64,000 bases of DNA. It comes from Halomonas rhizosphaerae. GTDB lineage: Bacteria > Pseudomonadota > Gammaproteobacteria > Pseudomonadales > Halomonadaceae. The stretch covers positions 1-64,000 of the forward strand of contig NZ_JASCQP010000035.1 in NCBI RefSeq assembly GCF_030010555.1, given 5' to 3'. The notes under the pieces are model-generated. The model was not told the origin of the DNA. It saw nothing but the letters and a program-made list of their open reading frames with translations, and searched no databases. Both the position numbers and the translations under genes were made by a program. Positions 8,990 to 16,546 of the stretch are shown here, piece after piece. Each line of letters begins with the position of its first letter. Within the stretch, counting starts at the first letter, position 1.

Positions 8990-9023
8990 TCAGGCGATCG
9001 GATGTGGGACCGCCAGGCATGAA

Positions 9024-9053
9024 AAGGGCAGGGGGCCAGCCCTGCCCCTTGTC
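9024..9053. terminator. bidirectional terminator between acuI and the ATP-grasp gene
   Basis: Hairpin GGGCAGGG (9026-9033) / CCCTGCCC (9040-9047) with a 6-nt loop. It has an A-run on the left and CTTGTCATTT on the right, between convergent genes. Confidence 0.7.
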
Positions 9054-9091
9054 ATTTACCGCCTCGACAAGAGGCTGTCGTCAAGGCGTTA

Positions 9092-10399
9092 TCAGACGTA
9101 GAAGTCCAGGTCTTCCTGCGCCTTGAGCAGGTCCCGCATCCTGATCGGATCGTCACCGAAGAAGAACACGAGGCCCCAGTGCGTGCCGAAAGCGGAGCGG
9201 TCCGGCACCGTCTCTTCGGCCGGCGCCACCAGCTCGTGAGACTCGAAGTACGGGTGCTCGATGGTTTCCTTGGGCATCTCCAGCTTGCTGACGACACGAC
9301 GCCGTGGGTACACGCCAAAGCAACCTGCATAGCCTTTCGCGTCGACCACTTCGCGGGGGAAGAAGGCATCGACCTCCTCCTTGGTGCTCTTGGGGTCGAA
9401 GACCAGCATCGATGCCTGGTAGGCACTGAACCCGTAGGCGCGCTCGATGAGCTCGAAGGCCTTGAAACCGGGGGGACGATAGGCGACCTCGCCGAAGTAC
9501 ATTTCGCCATCCGCCGCCACGAAGTACTCGGGATGGATCAGGCCGAACTGGATGTCGAACGTCTTGATCAACTTCTTGATCTGCTTGGTGATGGCATCGC
9601 GCCAGCTCTCGAGTTCCCTGGTGGCGGGAACGAACACCGAATAGCCCAGGGTGACGTACTCGGAGATGTTGAGGAACTTGATCTCACCATCATGGATCCA
9701 GGCCTCGACGGCAAACTCCCAGCCATCAAGGTGACTCTCCATCAGCAACGGATACTCTTCGGCCGGTATGCTGTCGATCTCATCGATCTTGCGGATCATG
9801 CGGTGTCCGAGACAGCCCGCCTTGTCGAAGGCCTTGACGTGAATCGGGTCATCGGGGTCGCCGTCGAGCTTGAGCAGCGTCTGGTTGACGCGTTTCATGA
9901 AGCGGACGATGTCCTCTTTCTCGTGAGCTTCCTCGAAGATCCCCACGCGAATACCGCCAAGCTGGGCGCGGCGTTTCATCAGTGCCTTGTCCCGAAACAG
10001 GATGGATTGCCCGTACATGCGGGGGTTGTCCATAAGCACGGAGTTGATCGCGCCTGACCATTCGACGGTCTCCTCGAACAGCGGGATGGCCACATCAACG
10101 CCTTCCGCCTTGAGCCGCTCGGCAATTTCCATGGATCGATCATTCAGGCGCACGAAATCCCATTGAATGTAGGGGATCTTGTTGGCTTCACAGAAGTCGG
10201 CGGCCCAGTCGGGCGCCACCACCACGTAGCGGCGGTCAAACTTCTGAGCGGCCTTGATGGCATTGACGCTCCAGCCCAGCAGCGCGATATATCCCTTGTT
10301 GGGATCCTTGGGCGTTTCCGTTCCGCGGACCGAATCCAGTGTCGGGTCGGTCCAGCTTGAAACGTCCTTGGAGGCCGGGGTTTCTGATGCAATCGACAT
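9092..10399 (-). CDS. ATP-grasp family carboxylate-amine ligase of unknown substrate
   Basis: The 435-residue protein has an ATP-grasp fold: an N-terminal nucleotide-type region (GYIALLGWSVNAIKAA), an ATP-binding stretch with Lys189 (HVKAFDKAGCLGHR) and a metal-binding end FGEVAYRPPG with Glu304. The family joins a carboxylate to an amine or thiol through an acyl phosphate. The substrate cannot be read from sequence. The Asn usual two residues after the metal Glu is Tyr306, which is unusual. The start has AAGGAG 9 nt upstream. It lies 84 nt downstream of the unknown gene at 10484-12472, same strand, and the two probably form an operon. Its codons look less GC-rich than its neighbours, a possible sign of transfer. 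Confidence 0.8.
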   Translation of the reverse strand: MSIASETPASKDVSSWTDPTLDSVRGTETPKDPNKGYIALLGWSVNAIKAAQKFDRRYVVVAPDWAADFCEANKIPYIQWDFVRLNDRSMEIAERLKAEGVDVAIPLFEETVEWSGAINSVLMDNPRMYGQSILFRDKALMKRRAQLGGIRVGIFEEAHEKEDIVRFMKRVNQTLLKLDGDPDDPIHVKAFDKAGCLGHRMIRKIDEIDSIPAEEYPLLMESHLDGWEFAVEAWIHDGEIKFLNISEYVTLGYSVFVPATRELESWRDAITKQIKKLIKTFDIQFGLIHPEYFVAADGEMYFGEVAYRPPGFKAFELIERAYGFSAYQASMLVFDPKSTKEEVDAFFPREVVDAKGYAGCFGVYPRRRVVSKLEMPKETIEHPYFESHELVAPAEETVPDRSAFGTHWGLVFFFGDDPIRMRDLLKAQEDLDFYV

Positions 10400-10483
10400 G
10401 TGTTGCTCTCCTTCTGCCCTGGGCAGAACATTGGCGCTCGATCTTAGCGGTCTTGTCGAGCTAGAGGGCCAAGCATCCTCGGG

Positions 10484-12472
10484 CTATCGCCCCGACGCCC
10501 AGCTATCCCGGGCCAGACGCATGGCCCGGTCCACTTCATCGTTTGGCACATCGGCCGGCTCGCCCTTCTCGAGCGGGTCGTAGTGAAAGACGTACAGCCG
10601 TGACGCGAACTGGGCAACCGGTAGCGAGGCCTCGCCGTAGAGTTCGCCATTGCCCTGGGTCGAGGTGACGATGTCCTGCCCCCAGTCCTGCCCGCTGTCG
10701 TTGTTGGGATTGAAGAAGTACACCCGCATGACCTGGCTCGGATCGAGCGCCAGGCGCTGGATCGTGATCGCGTGCCAGCCGAGAAAGCGCGTGGCGCTAT
10801 CGGTCACGGCAATGCCCGCGGGCTGCGGATTGATCACCGGAATGTTGCCGTTGTAGAAGGGGTGATAGGCCGCATAAAAGTCTCGGATAAAACCCTCGAA
10901 GTCCTTCAGGCCACCGGTATACACATCGACCGCGATGCGGAAGCCATGGCCCACATGATCGCCATGGAACTCGGCGTTGACCCACTTGTGCGGATCCTCT
11001 CCGCGGCCGGCGCTGCGGCGTCCCATCTCGAAGTAGATGCGATCGAGGTGAGGGACGGTGAGCAGCGAGACGGCATCCACATCCACGGGTGGCTCGGCTG
11101 CCAGGCCCGCGCCGAGCTCACGGGAGGAAATGTTGTGCCCTTCGAAGCGCATCACGATCTCGTCGTCTCGCGCCGCCCAGGCGACGATCCGCAGCAGGTC
11201 GGCCGGCGTATTGAAGGCCCACATGGACAAGGCGCGTGTCGACTGGCAGGTGGGGTAGTTACCCTGGCCCACGCCCAGCGGGCGGCCGAGCACATTGAGA
11301 ACGTCGGCGAGCAGAAAGCATTCTGGCGAGCGGCGGTGCCCGAAGACAGCAACGATCTTCTGTGCCGCGGCATCGCACAACGATAGCCTCAGCTGCCGCC
11401 ACAGCGACGGTGCCACCGGAGGCGAATACAGAATGCCTCGCTCGAGCATCATGGCTAGACCGTAGGCGGCCTGACTGGTTTCGGCAAACAGGGCGTCATC
11501 GATCAGCGTGTGAATCAACGCCGGGTAGCAGTGAAAGGCGTCTGCCCCGGTATGGCTCAGGCCGAGTGCCGTGGGGATCAACGCGTTCCATCGGCTGCGC
11601 AGGTAACGGATGAACCCCGGCATGTAGGGCGAGACCAGGCCGGTACTGTGCATGGCCTGGGCAAAGGCAATGGCTTCCCTCAGCAAGGCCGCGTCGTCCA
11701 TGCTCGCCAGCCGCTCGGCGTACACCTCGAAGCCGGGATCCTCGCGGCAGCCCTCGGTGGGGCTGAACACGGCATTGATCAACTGCAGGGCGTCGTCCCC
11801 GACCTCGCCGGCCATGGCATCCGGGTTGTTCAGGCAGGTGGCAATCTGGGTCACCATCTGCTTGACGCCATCCACCTGCACGGGGCGTTGTGCCAGGATT
11901 CGCCAGACCTCGGCTACCAGGTGCTCCAGAAGATTCCGGTAGCCCAGGTGTTGAAGCAGGTAGCGATACAGGTTCTGGACGGCGTACCCGAGCCGGTCAG
12001 GCCGCAGCCGGTCGCTCTCCTGCAGGTCGCTGACCACGATATCGAGGTTCATGGCCATCACCTGGGCGAGGAAGTGATGAGCGTGCTCCGCCGAGACCGA
12101 GGGGTGCGAATAGTCGCCCTTGGCGACGGCCAGCAAGCGAATCTGGCTCAGGCTCTCGACCAGGGTGGCGACCGGGTCGCCGTGTCGCACGGTACGCACG
12201 GCGAGCGAAGGCACCAGTGTCTGGGGATAATCCCAGTCGCTGCCTCCGAAGAACCCGGCGGCCTCGATCGTTGGTACGCGTGCGTAGAGGGCTTCCAGCC
12301 CCCTGGCATCGAACATCAGGGGGCGTGCCGCATCGATGACCTCGAATACGGGAGAGACTTCTGCAACGGCATTCGCGGCGGAAAGCCGCTCGATGGCGGC
12401 GTCGAGCTGCTTCACTAGCTCGCCTGAAGTGCCATCGTCATGATGGGCAGAGTCGTTTGTATCTACTCTCAT
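10484..12472 (-). CDS. unrecognised 662-residue protein paired with an ATP-grasp ligase
   Basis: I do not recognise the family. The protein is large, without signal peptide or clear membrane helix, so probably cytoplasmic. Motifs that look conserved: GNYPTCQSTRALSMWA (a lone Cys in a tight motif, about two thirds along), AEFHGDHVGHGFRIAVDVY (His-rich, about 150 residues from the end), YFFNPNNDSGQDWG and FASRLYVFHYDP near the end. A Cys followed by His and Asp could be an active site of the papain/transglutaminase kind, but this is speculation. The ATG at 12472 is preferred to 12508 because AGGA lies 5 nt upstream. It is transcribed first, with the ATP-grasp gene following. Confidence 0.75.
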   Translation of the reverse strand: MRVDTNDSAHHDDGTSGELVKQLDAAIERLSAANAVAEVSPVFEVIDAARPLMFDARGLEALYARVPTIEAAGFFGGSDWDYPQTLVPSLAVRTVRHGDPVATLVESLSQIRLLAVAKGDYSHPSVSAEHAHHFLAQVMAMNLDIVVSDLQESDRLRPDRLGYAVQNLYRYLLQHLGYRNLLEHLVAEVWRILAQRPVQVDGVKQMVTQIATCLNNPDAMAGEVGDDALQLINAVFSPTEGCREDPGFEVYAERLASMDDAALLREAIAFAQAMHSTGLVSPYMPGFIRYLRSRWNALIPTALGLSHTGADAFHCYPALIHTLIDDALFAETSQAAYGLAMMLERGILYSPPVAPSLWRQLRLSLCDAAAQKIVAVFGHRRSPECFLLADVLNVLGRPLGVGQGNYPTCQSTRALSMWAFNTPADLLRIVAWAARDDEIVMRFEGHNISSRELGAGLAAEPPVDVDAVSLLTVPHLDRIYFEMGRRSAGRGEDPHKWVNAEFHGDHVGHGFRIAVDVYTGGLKDFEGFIRDFYAAYHPFYNGNIPVINPQPAGIAVTDSATRFLGWHAITIQRLALDPSQVMRVYFFNPNNDSGQDWGQDIVTSTQGNGELYGEASLPVAQFASRLYVFHYDPLEKGEPADVPNDEVDRAMRLARDSWASGR

Positions 12473-12607
12473 TGATCCTACAGTCCGTCCTATCTCGGGA
12501 CATGTCAATCACATCTGGACGGGCCATGCGCAGGACATTCTGCAGCGCCAGCCCGTGTCGCAACGGCGAACCCCGGCGGACATGCTCCGTTACTCTATCC
12601 TTGGGAA

Positions 12608-13675
12608 TCACTCGGAAGACTGATCGCAGAGGGTCCGGCGGGCCTCCCGGCGGTCGCGCTCGTGCCCGGAGGGCAGGGGAGCGGTGGGGTCGGCCAGCCA
12701 GGCCGCGATATCGGCCTCGGTGCGCTCGCGCTTCGTGTAGCGGGTGAGCATGTGGTAGCCCTGCGGGTAGACCGCCAGGCGGATGCCCTCCTTCTCGGGC
12801 AGGCGCTCGAGCAGGGCGCAGATCGCCTCCGGCGGGATGATCTGGTCCTCGGTGCCATAGAGGATCAGCGCCGGGGCGGGCAGCCGGCGGGCGGCCTCCA
12901 AGCTCGCGTCCATGGCCAGGCTCACCCCATGCAGGGTATCGACGCGCGCGCGGCGCAGGATCAGCGGGTCCTCGGCCAGCCGGCGCTTCATCTCGGGGTC
13001 ATCGGTGGGTTCGATGCCCAGGCGCTGGACCGTGCTCGAGGAGAAGCTCAGGGCGGGGAAGAGGCGCACGCCGAGCCACAGGCCCAGGCGCTGGTACCAG
13101 GGCATGGCCTCGAAGCCCCACACCGCGGGCGCGATCAATACGCTGCCGTCCACCGGCGGTGGATTGTCGTCGCTCAGGGCGAGGATCGCCACCGCGCCCC
13201 CCATGCTGTGGCCGACCAGGTAGAGTGGTGCCTCGGGATGGCGCTCGTTCAGCAGTTCGGCGAGCAGGGTGACGTCGGCGGCCAGTCGCTGGTGGCCCGG
13301 CCAGATGCGTCGCTGGGCCGTGGTGCCGAAGCCGCGCTGGTCGTGGGCATAGAGGGTGATGCCACGGGGTACCAGGGCCTCGGCCAGGACCTGATAGGTG
13401 CCGCCGTGCTCGTTGAAGCCGTGGATCCCCAGCACGATGGCCTGTGGCTCGCCCTCGGCCGGCCAGTGGCGAAGCGGCAGCCGGTAGCCATCCTCGGCAA
13501 TCACCTGGCCCTGCGCCAGCCGGACCGCGTCGGTGCCGGGCCCCGGCGTCTGGCGCAGGGCCCCTTCGCCACAGCCGGCCAGCAGGAGCAGCAGGCCGAG
13601 CGGCGCGATACGCAGGGCAAGTCGCCGGGCTCTGCCTGCCGTTCTCCCGGCCCGGGCTTTCACCGTGCTGCTCAC
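12608..13675 (-). CDS. lipoprotein alpha/beta hydrolase (monoglyceride lipase-like)
   Basis: Membrane-anchored serine hydrolase of 355 residues. It has a lipoprotein signal with a clean lipobox LLAGC and then an alpha/beta hydrolase domain of the lysophospholipase/monoacylglycerol-lipase group. Visible are the oxyanion segment GIHGFNEHGG, nucleophile elbow GHSMGG, acid LYGTEDQIIP and the catalytic His in YPQGYHML. GTG at 13675 is the most likely start: it overlaps the upstream stop as GTGA, whereas the ATG at 13732 would give a 61-nt overlap and a poor signal peptide. It is the last gene of a three-gene operon with the winged-helix and outer-membrane-type genes. Confidence 0.82.
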   Translation of the reverse strand: MSSTVKARAGRTAGRARRLALRIAPLGLLLLLAGCGEGALRQTPGPGTDAVRLAQGQVIAEDGYRLPLRHWPAEGEPQAIVLGIHGFNEHGGTYQVLAEALVPRGITLYAHDQRGFGTTAQRRIWPGHQRLAADVTLLAELLNERHPEAPLYLVGHSMGGAVAILALSDDNPPPVDGSVLIAPAVWGFEAMPWYQRLGLWLGVRLFPALSFSSSTVQRLGIEPTDDPEMKRRLAEDPLILRRARVDTLHGVSLAMDASLEAARRLPAPALILYGTEDQIIPPEAICALLERLPEKEGIRLAVYPQGYHMLTRYTKRERTEADIAAWLADPTAPLPSGHERDRREARRTLCDQSSE

Positions 13676-13974
13676 GGACTGGACGGATAGCCCAGGGCGT
13701 CTCGCAGCCGCCCGGCGTGCGCCGCCACCCACGCCGGGTCGATCGGGCCCCAGTCTCGGATCACGTAGGCGCCGATGTTGTGGCGCTCGCCGGCCAGGTG
13801 CTCGAACTCGCAGAGGATGTCCAGCTCGCCCAGGGCCCCGAGGGTGTCCTGGGCGGTGCGTCGGGGCATGCCGGTGGCCGCGGTGATGGCCGGCACGCTG
13901 GCGGTACCGGTGGCCACCAGGTGAGCCACGTAGAGGCGGCGGTAGAAGCTGGTGCGGGTCTTGCTCAGGGTCAT
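13672..13974 (-). CDS. small winged helix-turn-helix protein
   Basis: 100-residue basic protein with one winged-helix domain (VPAITAATGMPRRTAQDTLGALGELDI resembles a recognition helix region; the longest stretch here is split across residues 27-53). It looks like the HTH_43-type family, whose function is unknown. It probably binds DNA, but the target is not visible. It overlaps the hydrolase by 4 nt (GTGA) and starts 16 nt after the preceding gene ends, so it is inside an operon. Confidence 0.72.
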   Translation of the reverse strand: MTLSKTRTSFYRRLYVAHLVATGTASVPAITAATGMPRRTAQDTLGALGELDILCEFEHLAGERHNIGAYVIRDWGPIDPAWVAAHAGRLRDALGYPSSP

Positions 13975-13990
13975 GCGGGCATCCTTCGCG

Positions 13991-14986
13991 TTACAGGGTG
14001 ACGCGGTCGATATGGCGGCGGAAGTACATCTCCAGGCGCAGGGTCAGCGCCCATCGAGGGTCGCGGTCGGCGTCCCGAGGGAAGTGCAGCGAGGGGGCGA
14101 CGTCCAGGAAGGTGAAGCCCTTGTGGACGTCGCGGCGAAACCGCACCTCGAGGTAGCTGTCCTCGATGACGGGGTGGGAACCACTTTCGCCGATCACGCC
14201 GCCTGAGGTGCGCAGCACGCTGCGGCGGTTGAGGCGGCGGTTGAGCTCCACGGCCTGGCTGAACTCGAGGCGGTCGACCTCTTCGCGCCACTGGGCGTTG
14301 GTGAGAAGGCGCAGGTGGCGCTTCTCGTCCAGCGGCCTGCCCAGGTCCCAGCGGGTGCGGGCGGAGTAGCCGTCGCCGTTGAACCAGGAGAGGCGATTGT
14401 CGCTGTGCAGCTGCCAGGGCCCGTCCTGCAGGGTCCAGAGCCGCTGGGTGGTCAGGCGCGCGTAGGGTTCCAGCGGCAGGCGCAGCTTGATGCCGGCGCC
14501 GCCCCGGGTGTTCCAGTGGCGGGCCTTGTCCTTGTCGCCGAGGCGGTTCAGGCCCACCAGCAGGTCGCCGAGGCTGTCGGCGCGGTCATCGCTGAGCGCC
14601 GACTCACGTTCCGCCAGGGTGCCGCGGGTCTCGTCGGGCTCGCTCTCGATGATCAGTCGCAGGCGCTCCTCGGTGGTGGGCAGGTCGAGGCGGAAACGGG
14701 CGCCCAGGTCCTGGTCGAAGGGGTCGCCCTCGCGCCAGTCCCACTCCTGGCTGAGGCGCAGGTAGGAGTCGGTATTCACGCTCAGCGCATCGGTGGTGCC
14801 GAAAAAGCCGTCGATGCCGCGGGAGGTGCTCTCCACCCAACGCGAGAGACGGGCATGGAAGGGCCCGATCCGCTGCTCCGCCCAGGCCGGCAGATCGCTG
14901 TCGTCGTCGATCGCCCGGGTGTCGGCATGGGCGGCGAGGCCGAGGCTGACCAGCCACATGGCCACCAGTGTGCGCAAACCCTTCAT
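13991..14986 (-). CDS. exported beta-rich protein, probably outer membrane
   Basis: 331-residue protein with a signal peptide (MKGLRTLVAMWLVSLGLAAHA) cleaved before DTRA. The mature part is rich in alternating short strands with aromatic and charged residues (for example YLRLSQEWDWREG, ARLTTQRLWTL, YLEVRFRRDVHKGF). That fits an outer-membrane beta-barrel or periplasmic beta protein. I recognise no named family. It is the first gene of the operon that continues with the winged-helix protein and the lipoprotein hydrolase, and it is divergent from the ATP-grasp gene at 15214. Confidence 0.7.
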   Translation of the reverse strand: MKGLRTLVAMWLVSLGLAAHADTRAIDDDSDLPAWAEQRIGPFHARLSRWVESTSRGIDGFFGTTDALSVNTDSYLRLSQEWDWREGDPFDQDLGARFRLDLPTTEERLRLIIESEPDETRGTLAERESALSDDRADSLGDLLVGLNRLGDKDKARHWNTRGGAGIKLRLPLEPYARLTTQRLWTLQDGPWQLHSDNRLSWFNGDGYSARTRWDLGRPLDEKRHLRLLTNAQWREEVDRLEFSQAVELNRRLNRRSVLRTSGGVIGESGSHPVIEDSYLEVRFRRDVHKGFTFLDVAPSLHFPRDADRDPRWALTLRLEMYFRRHIDRVTL

Positions 14987-15097
14987 TCCCGTATCCCTTG
15001 CCTTTTTCGGGGAAGTCTACCGGCTTCTCCAGCATCGGCACCATCGTCTTGCACCCACGGGGCGGATTTCCGGGCACGAGCGTTCGGCGGAGTCACG

Positions 15098-15111
15098 TTG
15101 ATCGATATCAA
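15098..15111. promoter_or_regulatory. FNR/Anr box
   Basis: TTGATCGATATCAA is a perfect match to the FNR/Anr consensus TTGAT-N4-ATCAA. It lies 103 nt before the ATG at 15214 and about 112 nt before the divergent start at 14986. If it acts at -41.5, transcription to the right would start near 15146. Only a weak -10 is seen there. Confidence 0.6.
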
Positions 15112-15213
15112 GGCAGGCCGACAGATAGCTGCCATGCTGGAGGGACGCCTAGGGTTCCTGGATCGCGCCGGCAGTGCCCTCGCCGTTGGGATACGCATGC
15201 CGGAGGAGGCTAC

Positions 15214-16518
15214 ATGAGCTGGAATGTCTTTATCATCGGCCACGATGCGCTGAGCAAGCGGATGCTGCCGAACCTGCGCCACGTCGAGGACTATGCCTTC
15301 CACGAACTGCTGTCCCTCGAGGAGGTCGTGCACGCCGAGGAGTACCCCTTCGCTCGCCTGGTGTCGGATGCCCTCGCCCAGCTCGAGCGCTTCCCCGGGC
15401 CGGTGGATGCCATCGTGGGGTACTGGGATTTCCCCACCAGCGGGCTGCTGCCGGTCCTGCGCCGGGAACGGGGCTTGCCGGGCCCGTCGCTGGAGGCCTT
15501 CCTCAAGTGCGAGCACAAGTACTGGAGTCGCCTGGAGCAGGCCCGGGCCGTGCCGGAGTGCGTCCCGGCCTTCCAGGCGCTCGACCCCTTCGACGACCAG
15601 GCCGTCGAAGCCGTCGAGATCGACTACCCGTTCTGGATCAAGCCGGTGAAGGCCCACTCCTCGCATCTCGGTTTCCGCATCGAGAACGCCGACCAGTTGC
15701 GCGAGGTGCTGCCGGCGATCCGCCGTGGCATCGGGCGTTTCGGCCGCCCCTTCGACGAGATCACCGCCCTGGCCGACTTGCCCGCGGAGGTGGCGGCGGT
15801 CACCGGGCATCACTGCATCGCCGAGGCGATCATCTCATCCGGCCGCCAGTGCACCCTGGAGGGCTATGTCCAGAACGGTGAGGTTCACCTGGTCGGCATT
15901 GTCGACAGCCTGCGCGACGCCACGCACTCCTCCGTGCTGCTGCGCTACGAGTATCCCTCCTCGCTGCCCGACGAGGTGCAGGAGCGGATGCTGGCGATCA
16001 CCCGGCGCTTCCTGACCCGGATCGGCTATGACGATGGGCCGTTCAACATCGAGTACTACCTGGACGAGCAGACCGACCGCATCTGGCTGCTGGAGATCAA
16101 TGCCCGGATCTCGCGTTCCCATGCGGCGATCTTCCAGCTGGTCGACGGCGCCCCGCACTTCCAGGTGATGGTGGACGTGGCGCTGGGGATTGCGCCGCGC
16201 ATGCCGTACCGCGAGGGCCGCTATCCCGTCGCCGCCAAGCAGATGCTGCGGGTCTTCGAGGATGGCTGGGTGCGCCGGGTGCCGACGGAAGCGGAGATCC
16301 GCCGGGTCGAGGAGGCGTTCCCGGGCACCCTGGTGCATCTCAACGTGCGCGAGGGCATGCGGCTCTCGGAGCTCAAGCACCAGGACTCCTTCTCCTGGGA
16401 GCTTGGCGTGCTGTTCACCGGGGCCCAGACCCGCGAGGCGTTGACGGAGCGGATCGAGTCGTGCCGGCGGATGCTGCCCTTCGAGATCGCGCCACTCTCC
16501 TCACCGGAGCCTCGCTGA
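15214..16518 (+). CDS. ATP-grasp ligase paired with a CocE hydrolase
   Basis: 434-residue protein with an ATP-grasp domain: Lys143/Lys146 region (WIKPVKAHSSHLGF), metal ligands Glu280 (FNIEYYL), Glu294 and Asn296 (LEINARIS). The substrate is unknown; related enzymes make amide or ester-like bonds by acyl phosphate chemistry. ATG 15214 is chosen for its strong GGAGGAGG ribosome site, although the frame is open further upstream. It is followed 28 nt later by a CocE/NonD hydrolase, so the operon encodes one bond-forming and one bond-breaking enzyme. The FNR/Anr box upstream suggests oxygen control (inference). Confidence 0.82.
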   Translation: MSWNVFIIGHDALSKRMLPNLRHVEDYAFHELLSLEEVVHAEEYPFARLVSDALAQLERFPGPVDAIVGYWDFPTSGLLPVLRRERGLPGPSLEAFLKCEHKYWSRLEQARAVPECVPAFQALDPFDDQAVEAVEIDYPFWIKPVKAHSSHLGFRIENADQLREVLPAIRRGIGRFGRPFDEITALADLPAEVAAVTGHHCIAEAIISSGRQCTLEGYVQNGEVHLVGIVDSLRDATHSSVLLRYEYPSSLPDEVQERMLAITRRFLTRIGYDDGPFNIEYYLDEQTDRIWLLEINARISRSHAAIFQLVDGAPHFQVMVDVALGIAPRMPYREGRYPVAAKQMLRVFEDGWVRRVPTEAEIRRVEEAFPGTLVHLNVREGMRLSELKHQDSFSWELGVLFTGAQTREALTERIESCRRMLPFEIAPLSSPEPR

Positions 16519-16546
16519 GCCATCGCCCTCCCTGAAGGAGACCGTC

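Noticed and set aside
9092..12472. Mobile genomic island
   Set aside because: The less GC-rich look of the region is only an impression; no integrase, transposase, tRNA junction or direct repeats bound it.
14968..15213. Upstream extension of the ATP-grasp gene
   Set aside because: The extension crosses the FNR/Anr box and the divergent promoter region, while ATG 15214 has a strong ribosome site.
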